Under the pieces are notes generated by a model. That model saw only the letters and a list, made by a program, of their open reading frames with translations, was not told the DNA's origin and ran no database searches. Below are positions 26,883 to 36,191 of a stretch of 64,000 nt of DNA, piece by piece. The position numbers were made by a program, and so were the translations under genes. Positions within the stretch are counted from its first letter, which is position 1, and every line of letters starts with the position of its first letter. The DNA is from Roseicyclus salinarum (lineage in GTDB: Bacteria; Pseudomonadota; Alphaproteobacteria; Rhodobacterales; Rhodobacteraceae): assembly GCF_029624655.1 (NCBI RefSeq), contig NZ_JARRSA010000004.1:119844-183843 (forward strand), read 5' to 3'.

Positions 26883-28205
26883 TCAGGGGGCGTCCGGGCG
26901 CCACCACCGGGCGAGCGCCTCATAGGACGCTTTCGGCGTCCTTGCCAAGCTTTCGAAGTCGACATGGACCAGACCGAAGCGTTTCTCGTAGCCGAGCGAC
27001 CACTCGTAATTGTCCATCAGCGACCACACGAAGTAGCCCGCGACCGGCGCGCCTTCCGCGATCGCCTGCCGGACGGCGGCCAGATGCGCGTCGATGTAGT
27101 CGATCCGCGCCGTGTCAGGCCGGTAGGGCAGGTCTGGGTTGGCCATGCCGTTCTCGGTGACGTAGATCGGCAGGTCGCCGCTGTACTCGCGCGCGGTGCG
27201 CAGCAGGAAATCGCGCAGGCCGTCGGGGTAGATCTCCCAGCCCATCTGCGTCAGCGGCAGGACGGGCTCGGCCCCCTCGTAGGCGGGCCATGCCCCGTCG
27301 GTGGCGCGAACGAGCTTGCGGGTGTAGTAGTTGACGCCGATCCAGTCGAGCGGCCGGGTGATCACGGCGAAGTCGTCCTGCCAGCCCTCAGGCAGGTGCG
27401 GCTCCAGCCCCTCGAGGACCTCGGCGGGATATTCGCCCCGGAACAGCCCGCCTAGGAAGAAGCGGTTGTAGATGGCGTCGTAGCGGGTGGCTGCGGCAAG
27501 GTCGGCGGGGCTGTCGGTGGCGGGTTCGGACCACTCGAAATTGCAGACCGCGCCGAGGTTGCCCATGCCGAGGCCGCGCATCACCTCGATCGCGGCCCCG
27601 TGCGACTTCAGGATGTGGTGCATGGCGCGCGCGGTCGCGCGGATGTCGCGCATCCCCGGCGCCTGCAGGCCGTCGAAATGCGACAGCCAGCCGACGCACC
27701 ACGGCTCGTTGATGGGCGCGGCCGACCAGACGCGGTCGCCGATGCGGCTCATCACGGTATGGGTGAAATCGGCGAACCAGTTCGGCATGTCGGCGTTGCG
27801 CCAGCCGCCCTTGTCGGCCAGCGCCTGCGGAAGTTCCCAGTGGTAGAGCGTGGCGGCCGGCCTTATGCCGCGCGCCAGCATCCCGTCCACCAGCCTGTCG
27901 TAGAAGTCGAGGCCTTCCGCGTTGGGCGCGCCGGTGCCTTCGGGCAGGACCCGCGCCCACGAGGTCGAGAAGCGGTAGACGTCCGCCCCGAGGGCCGCGA
28001 CAAGGTCGAGATCCTCTTCCCAGCGGTGGTAGTGGTCGCAGGCGAGCTCGCCGTTCTCGGCGCGCACGACGTTGCCGGGGGTGGCGGCGTAGCTGTCCCA
28101 ATGCGTCTTGCCCGCGCCGCCGAAGGCGTGGCCCTCGATCTGGTAGGCGGAGGTCGCGACCCCGAAGAGGAAGTCGTCGGGGAAATCGGCGCGGCTGGCC
28201 TTCAT
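26883..28205 (-). CDS. Family GH1 beta-glucosidase
   Basis: A 440-residue glycoside hydrolase family 1 enzyme of usual length. N-terminal FLFGVATSAYQIEG is the family signature; TLYHWELPQAL lies before the acid/base Glu in APINEPW, and the nucleophile Glu is in IYVTENGMA; the aglycone-side Trp segment is SLMDNYEWSLGYEKRFG. No signal peptide, so it acts in the cytoplasm on imported beta-glucosides. AAAGGA precedes ATG 28205. It follows aglR by 13 bases and precedes glk, giving a regulator-glycosidase-kinase unit. Confidence 0.93.
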   Translation of the reverse strand: MKASRADFPDDFLFGVATSAYQIEGHAFGGAGKTHWDSYAATPGNVVRAENGELACDHYHRWEEDLDLVAALGADVYRFSTSWARVLPEGTGAPNAEGLDFYDRLVDGMLARGIRPAATLYHWELPQALADKGGWRNADMPNWFADFTHTVMSRIGDRVWSAAPINEPWCVGWLSHFDGLQAPGMRDIRATARAMHHILKSHGAAIEVMRGLGMGNLGAVCNFEWSEPATDSPADLAAATRYDAIYNRFFLGGLFRGEYPAEVLEGLEPHLPEGWQDDFAVITRPLDWIGVNYYTRKLVRATDGAWPAYEGAEPVLPLTQMGWEIYPDGLRDFLLRTAREYSGDLPIYVTENGMANPDLPYRPDTARIDYIDAHLAAVRQAIAEGAPVAGYFVWSLMDNYEWSLGYEKRFGLVHVDFESLARTPKASYEALARWWRPDAP

Positions 28206-28218
28206 CTCTGGTGTCCTT

Positions 28219-29256
28219 TCAGTCGGCGGGTGCGGGGCCGGTCGACCGCCCCAGGTTGAGCTCGGTCTCCCAGAGCTCCTGCACGGGGGGCTGGCCCGGT
28301 TCGCGGATGAGACCGATCAGGATCTCGGCGCAGCGCCGCCCGGCATCCCGAATCGAGGACCGCGTCGAGGTGAAGGGCGGGCCCTCGGGGGTCGTGGTGG
28401 CATCGTTGCCGATGTAGGACAAGACGTCGTCGTGGCAGATGACCGAGATGTCCCGGCCCAGCCAAAGGCCCCGCTCGCTCGCCGCGCGGCGCACGCCGAT
28501 GGCCGAGATGATCGACGAGACGAGGAAGGCCGTCGGAGGATCCTGCCCGTCGAGCATCGCGGCGGCGGCGGAAAAGCCGAAATGCTCGGTCATGACGCCT
28601 TCGCAAAGATGGCGCGGATCGGGCGTGAGGCCGCGCGCGGCCATCGCGTCGCCGAACCCCCTGCGCCTGCGCGCGGCGAAGTCGTATTCCTCCTGGCCGT
28701 TGATCAGCGCGATGCGCCTGTGGCCGAGGTCGAGAAGGAACTCGGTCGCGCGGCGGAAGGCGCGGACGTTGGCGATGTCGAGCCACGAGTAGTCGTCGAA
28801 CCTGCCGGTGCGTCCATGCACGAGAAAGGGCATCCCGAGCTCGGCCATCAGGGCGATGCGCGCGTCCTCGACGCGCGGCGATTGCAGCATGACGCCGTCC
28901 ACGGACCCGTTCGCAGCCATCTGGCGGTAGGCGCGCTCGACCTCGCCATTGGGAACGATGGACAACAGCAGGTCGTAGCCTTCGCGGGCATAGACCTCGC
29001 CCGCGCCTGCGAGGAAGTCAGCGAAGATGGGATTGACCAGCTCCTCCCGGCCGCTCAGCGGCAGAACGTGGCCGATGGTCATCGCGCGCCCCGTCGCCAG
29101 CCGCCGCGCCCGCGAGTTCGGGGCGTAGTTGGCGGCGCTCGCTGCGGCGAGAACCCGCGCACGGGTCTCCTCCCGGACTTCGGGATACCCGTTCAGCGCG
29201 CGGCTGACGGTTGTCTGAGACAGGCCGAGAGAGTCGGCCAGCTGCCTGAGATTCAT
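28219..29256 (-). CDS. aglR: LacI family transcriptional regulator of alpha-glucoside genes
   Basis: A 345-residue LacI/GalR regulator. The N-terminal HTH MNLRQLADSLGLSQTTVSRALNGYPEV is at residues 1-27, with the hinge helix near 50-58; the periplasmic-binding-like effector domain ends with PPVQELWETELNLGRSTGPAP. It is divergent from aglE, and palindromes typical of LacI operators lie in front of both genes (29270-29283 and 29434-29449), so it probably represses itself together with the glucosidase/glk unit as well as the agl operon. The name rests on synteny with aglR-aglEFGAK of rhizobia. Confidence 0.85.
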   Translation of the reverse strand: MNLRQLADSLGLSQTTVSRALNGYPEVREETRARVLAAASAANYAPNSRARRLATGRAMTIGHVLPLSGREELVNPIFADFLAGAGEVYAREGYDLLLSIVPNGEVERAYRQMAANGSVDGVMLQSPRVEDARIALMAELGMPFLVHGRTGRFDDYSWLDIANVRAFRRATEFLLDLGHRRIALINGQEEYDFAARRRRGFGDAMAARGLTPDPRHLCEGVMTEHFGFSAAAAMLDGQDPPTAFLVSSIISAIGVRRAASERGLWLGRDISVICHDDVLSYIGNDATTTPEGPPFTSTRSSIRDAGRRCAEILIGLIREPGQPPVQELWETELNLGRSTGPAPAD

Positions 29257-29269
29257 CGCGAAATCCGCC

Positions 29270-29283
29270 TCAAAGCGCTTTCA
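29270..29283. promoter_or_regulatory. LacI-type operator in front of aglR
   Basis: The 14-mer TCAAAGCGCTTTCA contains the perfect 10-bp palindrome AAAGCGCTTT with the central CG usual for LacI-family sites. It lies just downstream of the predicted aglR promoter and 14 bases before the aglR start codon, a position suited to autorepression. Confidence 0.65.
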
Positions 29284-29294
29284 ATCATTGGTGA

Positions 29295-29323
29295 GGCTAA
29301 TCATCTGGCGGCCCGGTTGTCAA
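29295..29323 (-). promoter_or_regulatory. Sigma-70-type promoter for aglR
   Basis: On the minus strand TTGACA (29318-29323) is a consensus -35, spaced 17 bases from TTAGCC (29295-29300) as -10. The operator at 29270-29283 falls just after the expected transcription start. Confidence 0.5.
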
Positions 29324-29433
29324 AGTTTCCGCAGCGCCACATTTTTCTGCACCTGCAAAATAAACCAATAAAATTCAGGGACCTTCCGTTGGTGGATTGA
29401 CTTATCGGCGGTCATCCGAAAGGGTGCCCGTAA

Positions 29434-29449
29434 CCCAAAGCGCTTTGGG
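29434..29449. promoter_or_regulatory. LacI-type operator in front of aglE
   Basis: CCCAAAGCGCTTTGGG is a perfect 16-bp palindrome sharing the AAAGCGCTTT core with the site in front of aglR. It lies 83 bases before the aglE start in an AT-rich divergent promoter region, the expected place for AglR control of the operon. Confidence 0.7.
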
Positions 29450-29531
29450 CAATGCTACGGCGTGCCCGCACCGCGATTGGGGTAGATACCAGCCGGAAGC
29501 TACCGGCATCATGTCTGGGAGGATATTTTCG

Positions 29532-30887
29532 ATGAAGACGCGTTTCTTCACCAGCGCCGCCGCGCTCGCGCTCATGGCGGGCGCCGCGCAGGCGCAGGAT
29601 CTCGCCTTTCCCGTCGGAGAAGGCGACTTCAACTGGCAGAGCTACACCGATTACGCCGAGGCCGCGCCGGACCTCAGCGGCGAGACCGTGACGATCGCGG
29701 GCCCGTGGCTGTCGCCCGAAGCCGACCGGTTCGACAACCTCCTCGCCTACTTCGAGGAGGCGACGGGCGCCGAGGCGACCTACACCGGGTCCGACAGCTT
29801 CGAACAGCAGATCGTCATCGACGCGGAGGCCGGATCCGCGCCCAACATCGCCGTCTTCCCGCAGCCCGGCCTTGCGTCGGTCATGGCGGGCAGCGGCCTT
29901 CTGAGCCCGCTCGGCGAGGACATGGCTGACTGGGTTCGCGAGAACTACGCAGCGGGCGAGTCGTGGGTCGATCTCGGCACCTACGAGAACGAGAACGGCG
30001 AGGACCAGTTCTACGGCTTCTTCTTCAACGTGAACGTGAAGTCGCTGGTCTGGTATGTCCCCGAGAATTTCGAGGATGCGGGCTACGAGGTTCCGGAGAC
30101 CATGGAAGAGCTGATCGCCCTGAGCGAGCAGATGGTCGAGGACGGCGAGACGCCGTGGTGCATCGGGCTCGGCTCGGGGGCTGCGACCGGGTGGCCCGCG
30201 ACCGACTGGGTCGAGGACATCCTGCTGCGCACCCAGGAACCCTCGGTCTATGACCAGTGGGTCACGAACGAGATCCCGTTCGACGACGAGCGCATCGTCA
30301 ACGCCATCGAGACCTTCGGCATGTTCGCCCGGAACGACGACTGGGTGCAGGGCGGCGCGGGCGCGGTCGCGACGACCGACTTCCGCGACAGCCCCACGGG
30401 TCTCTTCGCCTCGCCGCCGGGCTGCTACATGCACCGCCAGGCGTCGTTCATCCCGGCCTTCTTCCCGGAAGGCACCGAAGTGGGCGTCGACGCCGACTTC
30501 TTCTACTTCCCCTCGTTCGAGGGCGAGGATCTGGGCAACCCGGTGCTTGGCGGCGGCACGCTGATGGCGGTCACCGATCCCTCCGACGCGACCATGGCCT
30601 TCATGGAGTTCCTGAAGACCCCGATCGCGCATGAGATCATGATGGCGCAGGGCGGCTTCCTGACCCCGCATTCCGGCGTGAACCTCGACACCTACGCAAG
30701 CAACGTCGAGGCCGGGCAGGGCCAGATCCTGCTCGACGCGACGACCTTCCGGTTCGATGGGTCCGACCTCATGCCGGGCGCGATCGGTGCGGGCACCTTC
30801 TGGACCGGCATGGTCGACTTCGCCGGCGGCGCGGACGCAAGCGAGGTCGCGGCCTCGATCCAGCAGAGCTGGGACGCGCTGGACTGA
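29532..30887 (+). CDS. aglE: Alpha-glucoside ABC transporter substrate-binding protein
   Basis: A 451-residue periplasmic binding protein. The signal peptide ends at GAAQA near residue 21; the mature protein has the acidic, aromatic-rich sequence typical of AglE (WVEDILLRTQEPSVYDQWV, SPPGCYMHRQASFIPAFFP). ATG 29532 follows GGGAGGA. First gene of the aglEFGAK operon, which imports sucrose, maltose, trehalose and similar alpha-glucosides in rhizobia. The intercistronic stem-loop after it probably raises its expression relative to the permeases. Confidence 0.9.
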   Translation: MKTRFFTSAAALALMAGAAQAQDLAFPVGEGDFNWQSYTDYAEAAPDLSGETVTIAGPWLSPEADRFDNLLAYFEEATGAEATYTGSDSFEQQIVIDAEAGSAPNIAVFPQPGLASVMAGSGLLSPLGEDMADWVRENYAAGESWVDLGTYENENGEDQFYGFFFNVNVKSLVWYVPENFEDAGYEVPETMEELIALSEQMVEDGETPWCIGLGSGAATGWPATDWVEDILLRTQEPSVYDQWVTNEIPFDDERIVNAIETFGMFARNDDWVQGGAGAVATTDFRDSPTGLFASPPGCYMHRQASFIPAFFPEGTEVGVDADFFYFPSFEGEDLGNPVLGGGTLMAVTDPSDATMAFMEFLKTPIAHEIMMAQGGFLTPHSGVNLDTYASNVEAGQGQILLDATTFRFDGSDLMPGAIGAGTFWTGMVDFAGGADASEVAASIQQSWDALD

Positions 30888-30904
30888 TCCCACGGCCTGA
30901 CCTC

Positions 30905-30935
30905 GGATGCGGCCGCCTGCGTGCCGGCCGCATCC
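30905..30935 (+). other. Strong hairpin between aglE and aglF
   Basis: GGATGCGGCCG (30905-30915) and CGGCCGCATCC (30925-30935) form a perfect 11-bp stem with a 9-nt loop in the 115-bp gap after the binding-protein gene. No T-run follows. The place and form fit an mRNA-stabilising or partially terminating element, as between malE and malF. Confidence 0.55.
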
Positions 30936-31002
30936 GCTTCGCCCCGCCCGCAGCAACGCATCGCCACGGCCGGGGTCACTGCATCTCAAGGGGAGGGGAC
31001 AC

Positions 31003-32004
31003 ATGAATCCTGCATTGCAAGGATTGATCACGATCATCGTGGGTGTCGGCGGCTGTGTCGCGTATTTCTACTTCTCGAACCAGTTTCTCGACCGGGTCCT
31101 GTACCCGCCAAAAGGGCCGAACGCCGGGCGGAACATCAATCGCGCCAACGCGATCCGGCCCTGGCTGTTCATGTTCCCGGCGATCTTCGCCCTCGGCCTC
31201 TACCTCGCCTATCCCGTCTTCGAGACGCTGCGGCTGTCGCTGACGGACCGCAGTTCGGGCGGCGCCTTCGTGGGGCTGGCCAACTACGCCCAGATGGTCG
31301 GCGAGGACAAGTTCTGGGAGGCGGTGCGCAACAACTTCCTGTGGCTTCTGATCGTGCCGGCCGCCTCGACCGCCTTCGGGCTGCTGGCCGCGCAGCTGAC
31401 CGACCGCATCTCGTGGGGCAGCCTCGCCAAGTCGCTCATCTTCATGCCGATGGCGATCTCCTTCGTTGGCGCCGCCGTGATCTTCAAGCTGATCTACGAC
31501 GCCCGTCCCGATGACGTGGCCCAGATCGGCGTCCTGAACGCGATCTACCTCCAGCTCGGCGGCGAAAGCCCGGTGACATGGCTCACCGTGCCGTTCTGGA
31601 ACAACTTCTTCCTGATGATCGTGCTGATCTGGATCCAGACGGGCTTTGCCATGGTGATCCTGTCCGCGGCGCTTCGCGGCATCCCCGAGGAAACCGTCGA
31701 GGCCGCCATCGTGGACGGCGCCAATCCGTTCCAGATCTTCTTCAAGATCAAGATGCCGCAGATCGCCGGGACCATCGTCGTCGTCTGGACGACGATCACC
31801 ATCGTGGTGCTCAAGATCTTCGACATCGTCTTCGCCATGACCAACGGCCAGTGGCAGACGCAGGTTCTGGCCAACTACATGTACGACAAGCTTTTCCGGG
31901 CCAACGATTGGGGCATCGGCTCGGCCAGCGCGATGGTCATCATGCTGATGGTGACGCCGATCCTGGTGTGGAACGTCTACAACGTCCGGAAGGAGATGCG
32001 CTGA
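31003..32004 (+). CDS. aglF: Alpha-glucoside ABC transporter permease
   Basis: A 333-residue permease. An N-terminal helix (LITIIVGVGGCVAYFYFSNQFLD) precedes the MalF-type core, with the coupling loop ETVEAAIVDGANPFQIFFKIKMP and a final segment ending in VYNVRKEMR. ATG 31003 is preceded by AAGGGGAGGGG. Second gene of the agl operon; the upstream extension of its frame runs through the intercistronic hairpin and is not coding. Confidence 0.88.
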   Translation: MNPALQGLITIIVGVGGCVAYFYFSNQFLDRVLYPPKGPNAGRNINRANAIRPWLFMFPAIFALGLYLAYPVFETLRLSLTDRSSGGAFVGLANYAQMVGEDKFWEAVRNNFLWLLIVPAASTAFGLLAAQLTDRISWGSLAKSLIFMPMAISFVGAAVIFKLIYDARPDDVAQIGVLNAIYLQLGGESPVTWLTVPFWNNFFLMIVLIWIQTGFAMVILSAALRGIPEETVEAAIVDGANPFQIFFKIKMPQIAGTIVVVWTTITIVVLKIFDIVFAMTNGQWQTQVLANYMYDKLFRANDWGIGSASAMVIMLMVTPILVWNVYNVRKEMR

Positions 32005-32046
32005 TGCCTGTCGATCGTCGCGCCGCACCCAAGGGGGGTCACGCAC

Positions 32047-33225
32047 ATGGATAACATCGCGGGCAAGAAATCCTCGCTGACCTGGGCCGTTCACATCTCG
32101 GTCGCGGCCCTCGTGCTTCTCTGGATCTTCCCCACGCTCGGGCTTCTGGTGTCGTCCTTCCGCACGACCGACCAGATCCGGACCTCGGGCTGGTGGGCGG
32201 CGATGTTCCCCGCGGTGCAGAACGAGACCCTGCGCACCGCCGATCCCGACGACGCGAGGCTCGACCTCGGCGAGGGACGCTTCATGGTCGAGGGCAACCT
32301 CTTCGTGGTCGACGGGCAGGTCGATACCCCCGACATGGTCGAGGCCGACATCTCGGCCTGGGGGACCTCGTCACGCGACATCGGCGCCTACGTTCCGGGC
32401 GAGACCGCCGACATGGGCGACGGCGAGACGATGACCGTCCAGGCCAATGGCGACTACGTCTGGGAGGGCGACGACGAACAGCTTTCGGGCAGGGGCCAGC
32501 GCGTCTTCGTGACCGCCGAAAGCCCGCCGGAATTCACCTTGGGCAACTACCGGAACGTCCTGTTCGACCCAGGCAACCGCGAGGGGATGACGCAGGCCTT
32601 CTTCAACACGCTGACCGTGACGATCCCGGCCACGATCATCCCCATCCTGATCGCGGCCTTCGCGGCCTACGCGCTTGCGTGGATGGAATTTCCCGGCCGT
32701 GCTCTTCTGGTGGCCGCCGTCGTCGCGCTTCTGGTGGTGCCGTTGCAGCTGGCGCTGATCCCGCTCCTGTCGCTCCACAACTCCATCGGCATCGGCAAGG
32801 GCTACCTCGGCGTATGGCTGGCGCATACGGGCTTCGGACTGCCGCTCGCGATCTACCTGTTGCGCAACTACATGGTCGGCTTGCCGCGCGACATCATTGA
32901 GAGCGCGAAGGTGGACGGCGCCACGGACTTCCAGATCTTCACGCGCATCATCCTGCCGCTCAGCTTCCCGGCGCTGGCCTCGTTCGCGATCTTCCAGTTC
33001 CTGTGGACGTGGAACGACCTGCTGGTGGCGATGGTGTTCCTGATCGACGCCTCGGGCGAGACCACCGTGATGACGCGCCAGATCGTCGAGCTGATGGGAA
33101 CGAGGGGCGGCGACTGGGAGATCCTCGCGACCTCCGCCTTCGTCTCGATCGCGGTGCCGCTGCTGGTCTTCTTCACGATGCAGAGATACCTCGTCCGGGG
33201 GCTTCTCGCGGGCTCCGTGAAGTAA
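32047..33225 (+). CDS. aglG: Alpha-glucoside ABC transporter permease with periplasmic insert
   Basis: A 392-residue MalG-type permease. After the first helix (about residues 15-38) comes a roughly 130-residue, acidic, beta-rich periplasmic insert (about residues 45-175, e.g. GRFMVEGNLFVVDGQVDTPD) before the second helix; the coupling loop is DIIESAKVDGATDFQIFTRIILP. GGGGGG lies before ATG 32047. The insert probably contacts the binding protein. Third gene of the agl operon. Confidence 0.88.
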   Translation: MDNIAGKKSSLTWAVHISVAALVLLWIFPTLGLLVSSFRTTDQIRTSGWWAAMFPAVQNETLRTADPDDARLDLGEGRFMVEGNLFVVDGQVDTPDMVEADISAWGTSSRDIGAYVPGETADMGDGETMTVQANGDYVWEGDDEQLSGRGQRVFVTAESPPEFTLGNYRNVLFDPGNREGMTQAFFNTLTVTIPATIIPILIAAFAAYALAWMEFPGRALLVAAVVALLVVPLQLALIPLLSLHNSIGIGKGYLGVWLAHTGFGLPLAIYLLRNYMVGLPRDIIESAKVDGATDFQIFTRIILPLSFPALASFAIFQFLWTWNDLLVAMVFLIDASGETTVMTRQIVELMGTRGGDWEILATSAFVSIAVPLLVFFTMQRYLVRGLLAGSVK

Positions 33226-33258
33226 CGCGAACAACGACAAGAAGACGAAGAAACGCAA

Positions 33259-34917
33259 ATGAACCTGATGCAGGACATGGCGCGCGAACAGATCGTCGCG
33301 CCGGACAAGGACTGGTGGCGGGGGGCGGTGATCTACCAGATCTACCCCCGCAGCTTCCAGGACTCCAACCATGACGGCGTGGGCGACCTCGCCGGCATCA
33401 TCCACCGCCTGCACCACGTCGCCGAGCTGGGGGTGGACGCGATCTGGATCAGTCCGTTCTTCCGCTCGCCGATGCTGGATTTCGGATACGACGTCAGCGA
33501 CTACCGCGACGTGGACCCGATGTTCGGCACGCTCGGCGATTTCGACGCGCTGATCCACCGCGCGCACCAGCTGGGGCTGAAGGTGCTGATCGACCTCGTG
33601 CTCAGCCACACCTCGAACCAGCATTCGTGGTTCCAGGAAAGCGTCACCAGCCGCGACAACCCCAAGTCCGACTGGTACGTCTGGGCCGACGCCAAGCCCG
33701 ACGGCAGCCCGCCCAACAACTGGCTGTCGATCTTCGGCGGCTCGGCGTGGGAATGGTCGGGCGACAGGATGCAGTATTTCCTGCACAACTTCCTGAAGGA
33801 GCAGCCCGATCTCAACCTGCACAATCCCGAGGTCCAGGAAGAGCTTCTGGGCATCGTGCGCTACTGGCTGGATCGCGGCGTCGACGGCTTCCGCCTCGAC
33901 ACGATCAATTTCTACTTCCACGACAAGGAACTGCGCGACAATCCCGCGCTGGAGCCCGAGCGGCGCAACGCCACGATCGCGCCCGAGGTGAACCCCTACA
34001 ACTGGCAGAACCACCTCTACGACAAGAACCAGCCCGAGAACCTCGACTTCCTGCGCCGGCTGCGCGCGGTCCTCGACGAGTATCCCGCCGCGACCTCGGT
34101 GGGCGAGGTCGGCGACGCGCAATACGGGATGCAGATCCAGGCCGAGTATACCGGCGGCGGCGACAAGGTGCACATGGCCTACTCGTTCGAGTTCCTCTCG
34201 AGCGTTCCGCCCACGCCCGAGCGGGTGGGGCAGGTGATCGACGACTACGAGCGCGAGATCGGCGACGGCTGGGCCTGCTGGGCCTTCTCCAACCACGACG
34301 TCGTGCGCCATGCGAGCCGCTGGAACCTCGGCGAGGACGCGCGCCGCCTCTATGCCGGCCTTCTTCTGTCGCTGCGCGGCTCGGTCTGCCTCTATCAGGG
34401 CGAAGAGCTGGGCCTGACCGAGGCCTACGTCGCCTACGAGGACCTGCAGGACCCCTACGGCATCCGCTTCTGGCCGAACTACAAGGGGCGCGACGGCTGC
34501 CGCACGCCGCTTCCGTGGATCTCGGACAACCAGAACGGCGGCTTTTCCGACGCCAAGCCGTGGCTGCCTGTGGCGGTCGAGCACTTGCACCGCGCCGTCG
34601 CGAGGCAGGAGGGGAAGGACGATTCGACCCTCGCCTTCTACCGGGCAATGATCGGCTTCCGCAAAAGCTACCCCGCGCTCGTGAAGGGCGGCCTGACGCT
34701 TCTGCACGCGCGCGACGGCGCGGTGTCATTCATCCGCGAACACGAGGGCCAGCGACTGTTCTGCGCCTTCAACCTGACCAACACGGCGCTTCCCGTGTCC
34801 TTCCCGCCCGGAACGTGGCGGCAGGACATGGGCGCGCCATTCACCGCGACTGAGCGCGATCGCGAGATCACGCTGCCGCCTTACCAAGCCTATTTCGGAG
34901 CACAGGAAGCGGCCTGA
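33259..34917 (+). CDS. aglA: Family GH13 alpha-glucosidase
   Basis: A 552-residue cytoplasmic GH13 enzyme. [19 protein letters not shown] opens the barrel; the catalytic residues are Asp in [13 protein letters not shown], Glu in [11 protein letters not shown] and Asp in [24 protein letters not shown] is region I. The pattern is of the alpha-glucosidase/oligo-1,6-glucosidase subfamily. It hydrolyses imported alpha-glucosides to glucose for glk. ATG 33259 was taken; the internal Met4 is possible. Fourth gene of the agl operon. Confidence 0.9.
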   Translation: MNLMQDMAREQIVAPDKDWWRGAVIYQIYPRSFQDSNHDGVGDLAGIIHRLHHVAELGVDAIWISPFFRSPMLDFGYDVSDYRDVDPMFGTLGDFDALIHRAHQLGLKVLIDLVLSHTSNQHSWFQESVTSRDNPKSDWYVWADAKPDGSPPNNWLSIFGGSAWEWSGDRMQYFLHNFLKEQPDLNLHNPEVQEELLGIVRYWLDRGVDGFRLDTINFYFHDKELRDNPALEPERRNATIAPEVNPYNWQNHLYDKNQPENLDFLRRLRAVLDEYPAATSVGEVGDAQYGMQIQAEYTGGGDKVHMAYSFEFLSSVPPTPERVGQVIDDYEREIGDGWACWAFSNHDVVRHASRWNLGEDARRLYAGLLLSLRGSVCLYQGEELGLTEAYVAYEDLQDPYGIRFWPNYKGRDGCRTPLPWISDNQNGGFSDAKPWLPVAVEHLHRAVARQEGKDDSTLAFYRAMIGFRKSYPALVKGGLTLLHARDGAVSFIREHEGQRLFCAFNLTNTALPVSFPPGTWRQDMGAPFTATERDREITLPPYQAYFGAQEAA

Positions 34918-34957
34918 GGGGGCCGGTGCGCGGGATCAACCGGGAGGAGACGGGGAC

Positions 34958-36091
34958 ATGGCCAATCTTAAACTGACCGACGTCGAGAAGACCTACGGCG
35001 GCACCGTGACGGTGCTGAGCGACATCGACCTCGAGATCGAGAAGGGCGAGTTGATCGTCTTCGTCGGGCCCTCGGGCTGCGGCAAGTCCACGCTTCTGCG
35101 GATGATCGCGGGGCTGGAGAAGATCACCGGCGGCGAGCTGCAGATCGACGGGATGGTCGTGAACGACGTGCCGCCGTCCCAGCGCGGCATCGCGATGGTG
35201 TTCCAGTCCTACGCCCTCTACCCGCACATGACGGTCTACGACAACATGGCCTTCGCCCTGAAGATCGCCGGCGACAGCAAGGACGTCATCGACAAGAAGG
35301 TGCGCGCAGCCGCCGACAAGCTGCAGCTGACGAACTTCCTCGACCGTCTGCCCAAGGCCCTGTCGGGCGGTCAGCGCCAGCGCGTCGCCATCGGCCGCTC
35401 AATCGTGCGCGACCCCAAGGTCTATCTCTTCGACGAGCCGCTCTCGAACCTCGACGCGGCGCTGCGGGTGGCCACCCGCATCGAGATCGCGCAGCTGAAG
35501 GAGCAGATGCCCGACTCCACGATGATCTATGTCACCCACGACCAGGTCGAGGCGATGACGCTGGCCACGCGCATCGTCGTGCTCGCAGGCGGCGGCATCG
35601 CTCAGGTGGGCTCCCCACTCGAGCTCTACCAGAAGCCCAATTCGACTTTCGTGGCGCAGTTCATCGGCTCTCCGGCCATGAACCTCCTGCCCGGGCGCAT
35701 CGTCGGCACCGGCGAGACCACGACGCTGGCGCTCGACGAAGGCGGCGGCACGATCACCTCGCACTACCCCTCCACGCCCGAGGACGAGGGCGCCGTCGTT
35801 CAGGTCGGCATCCGCCCCGAGGACATGATCGAGACCGACGCCGCCGACTTCGCCTACCACGCCAGGGTCGAGATCGTGGAAGCCCTGGGCGAGGTCACGC
35901 TGCTCTACTTCCAGTCGACCTCGTCCGAACATCCGCCCGTGATCGCGAAGCTGCACGGCATCCACAAGGACCTGCGCGGCAACGACGTCCGCCTGACCGC
36001 GGATCCGCAGAACGTCCATGTCTTCAAGGACGGCATCTCGCTGCTCTACCGCGACCAGAAGGTGTTCCTGCCCGGGGTCCAGCCGCACTGA
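34958..36091 (+). CDS. aglK: Alpha-glucoside ABC transporter ATP-binding protein
   Basis: A 377-residue MalK-type ATPase: Walker [27 protein letters not shown], signature [15 protein letters not shown], Walker [28 protein letters not shown], then a TOBE domain with [10 protein letters not shown]. It resembles the other ATPase at 21206 but has a different C-terminal regulatory half. ATG 34958 follows GGGAGGAGACGGGG. Last gene of the agl operon. Confidence 0.9.
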   Translation: MANLKLTDVEKTYGGTVTVLSDIDLEIEKGELIVFVGPSGCGKSTLLRMIAGLEKITGGELQIDGMVVNDVPPSQRGIAMVFQSYALYPHMTVYDNMAFALKIAGDSKDVIDKKVRAAADKLQLTNFLDRLPKALSGGQRQRVAIGRSIVRDPKVYLFDEPLSNLDAALRVATRIEIAQLKEQMPDSTMIYVTHDQVEAMTLATRIVVLAGGGIAQVGSPLELYQKPNSTFVAQFIGSPAMNLLPGRIVGTGETTTLALDEGGGTITSHYPSTPEDEGAVVQVGIRPEDMIETDAADFAYHARVEIVEALGEVTLLYFQSTSSEHPPVIAKLHGIHKDLRGNDVRLTADPQNVHVFKDGISLLYRDQKVFLPGVQPH

Positions 36092-36144
36092 GACAGGGTG
36101 GCATGCGCGTCCCGATCGCCCGGGGCGCGATTCGGGGTGGAACC

Positions 36145-36156
36145 GTTAGCGCTAAC
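36145..36156. promoter_or_regulatory. LacI-type palindrome upstream of edd
   Basis: GTTAGCGCTAAC is a perfect 12-bp palindrome 36 bases before the edd start. The identical 12-mer lies upstream of zwf at 49851-49862. LacI-family regulators CceR (Rhodobacter sphaeroides) and PckR (Sinorhizobium) control these same Entner-Doudoroff genes, so one such repressor is the likely binder; its gene is not in this window. Confidence 0.65.
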
Positions 36157-36191
36157 TTCGTATGTCTGACCAAAGGCAGACGAAGGGGATC

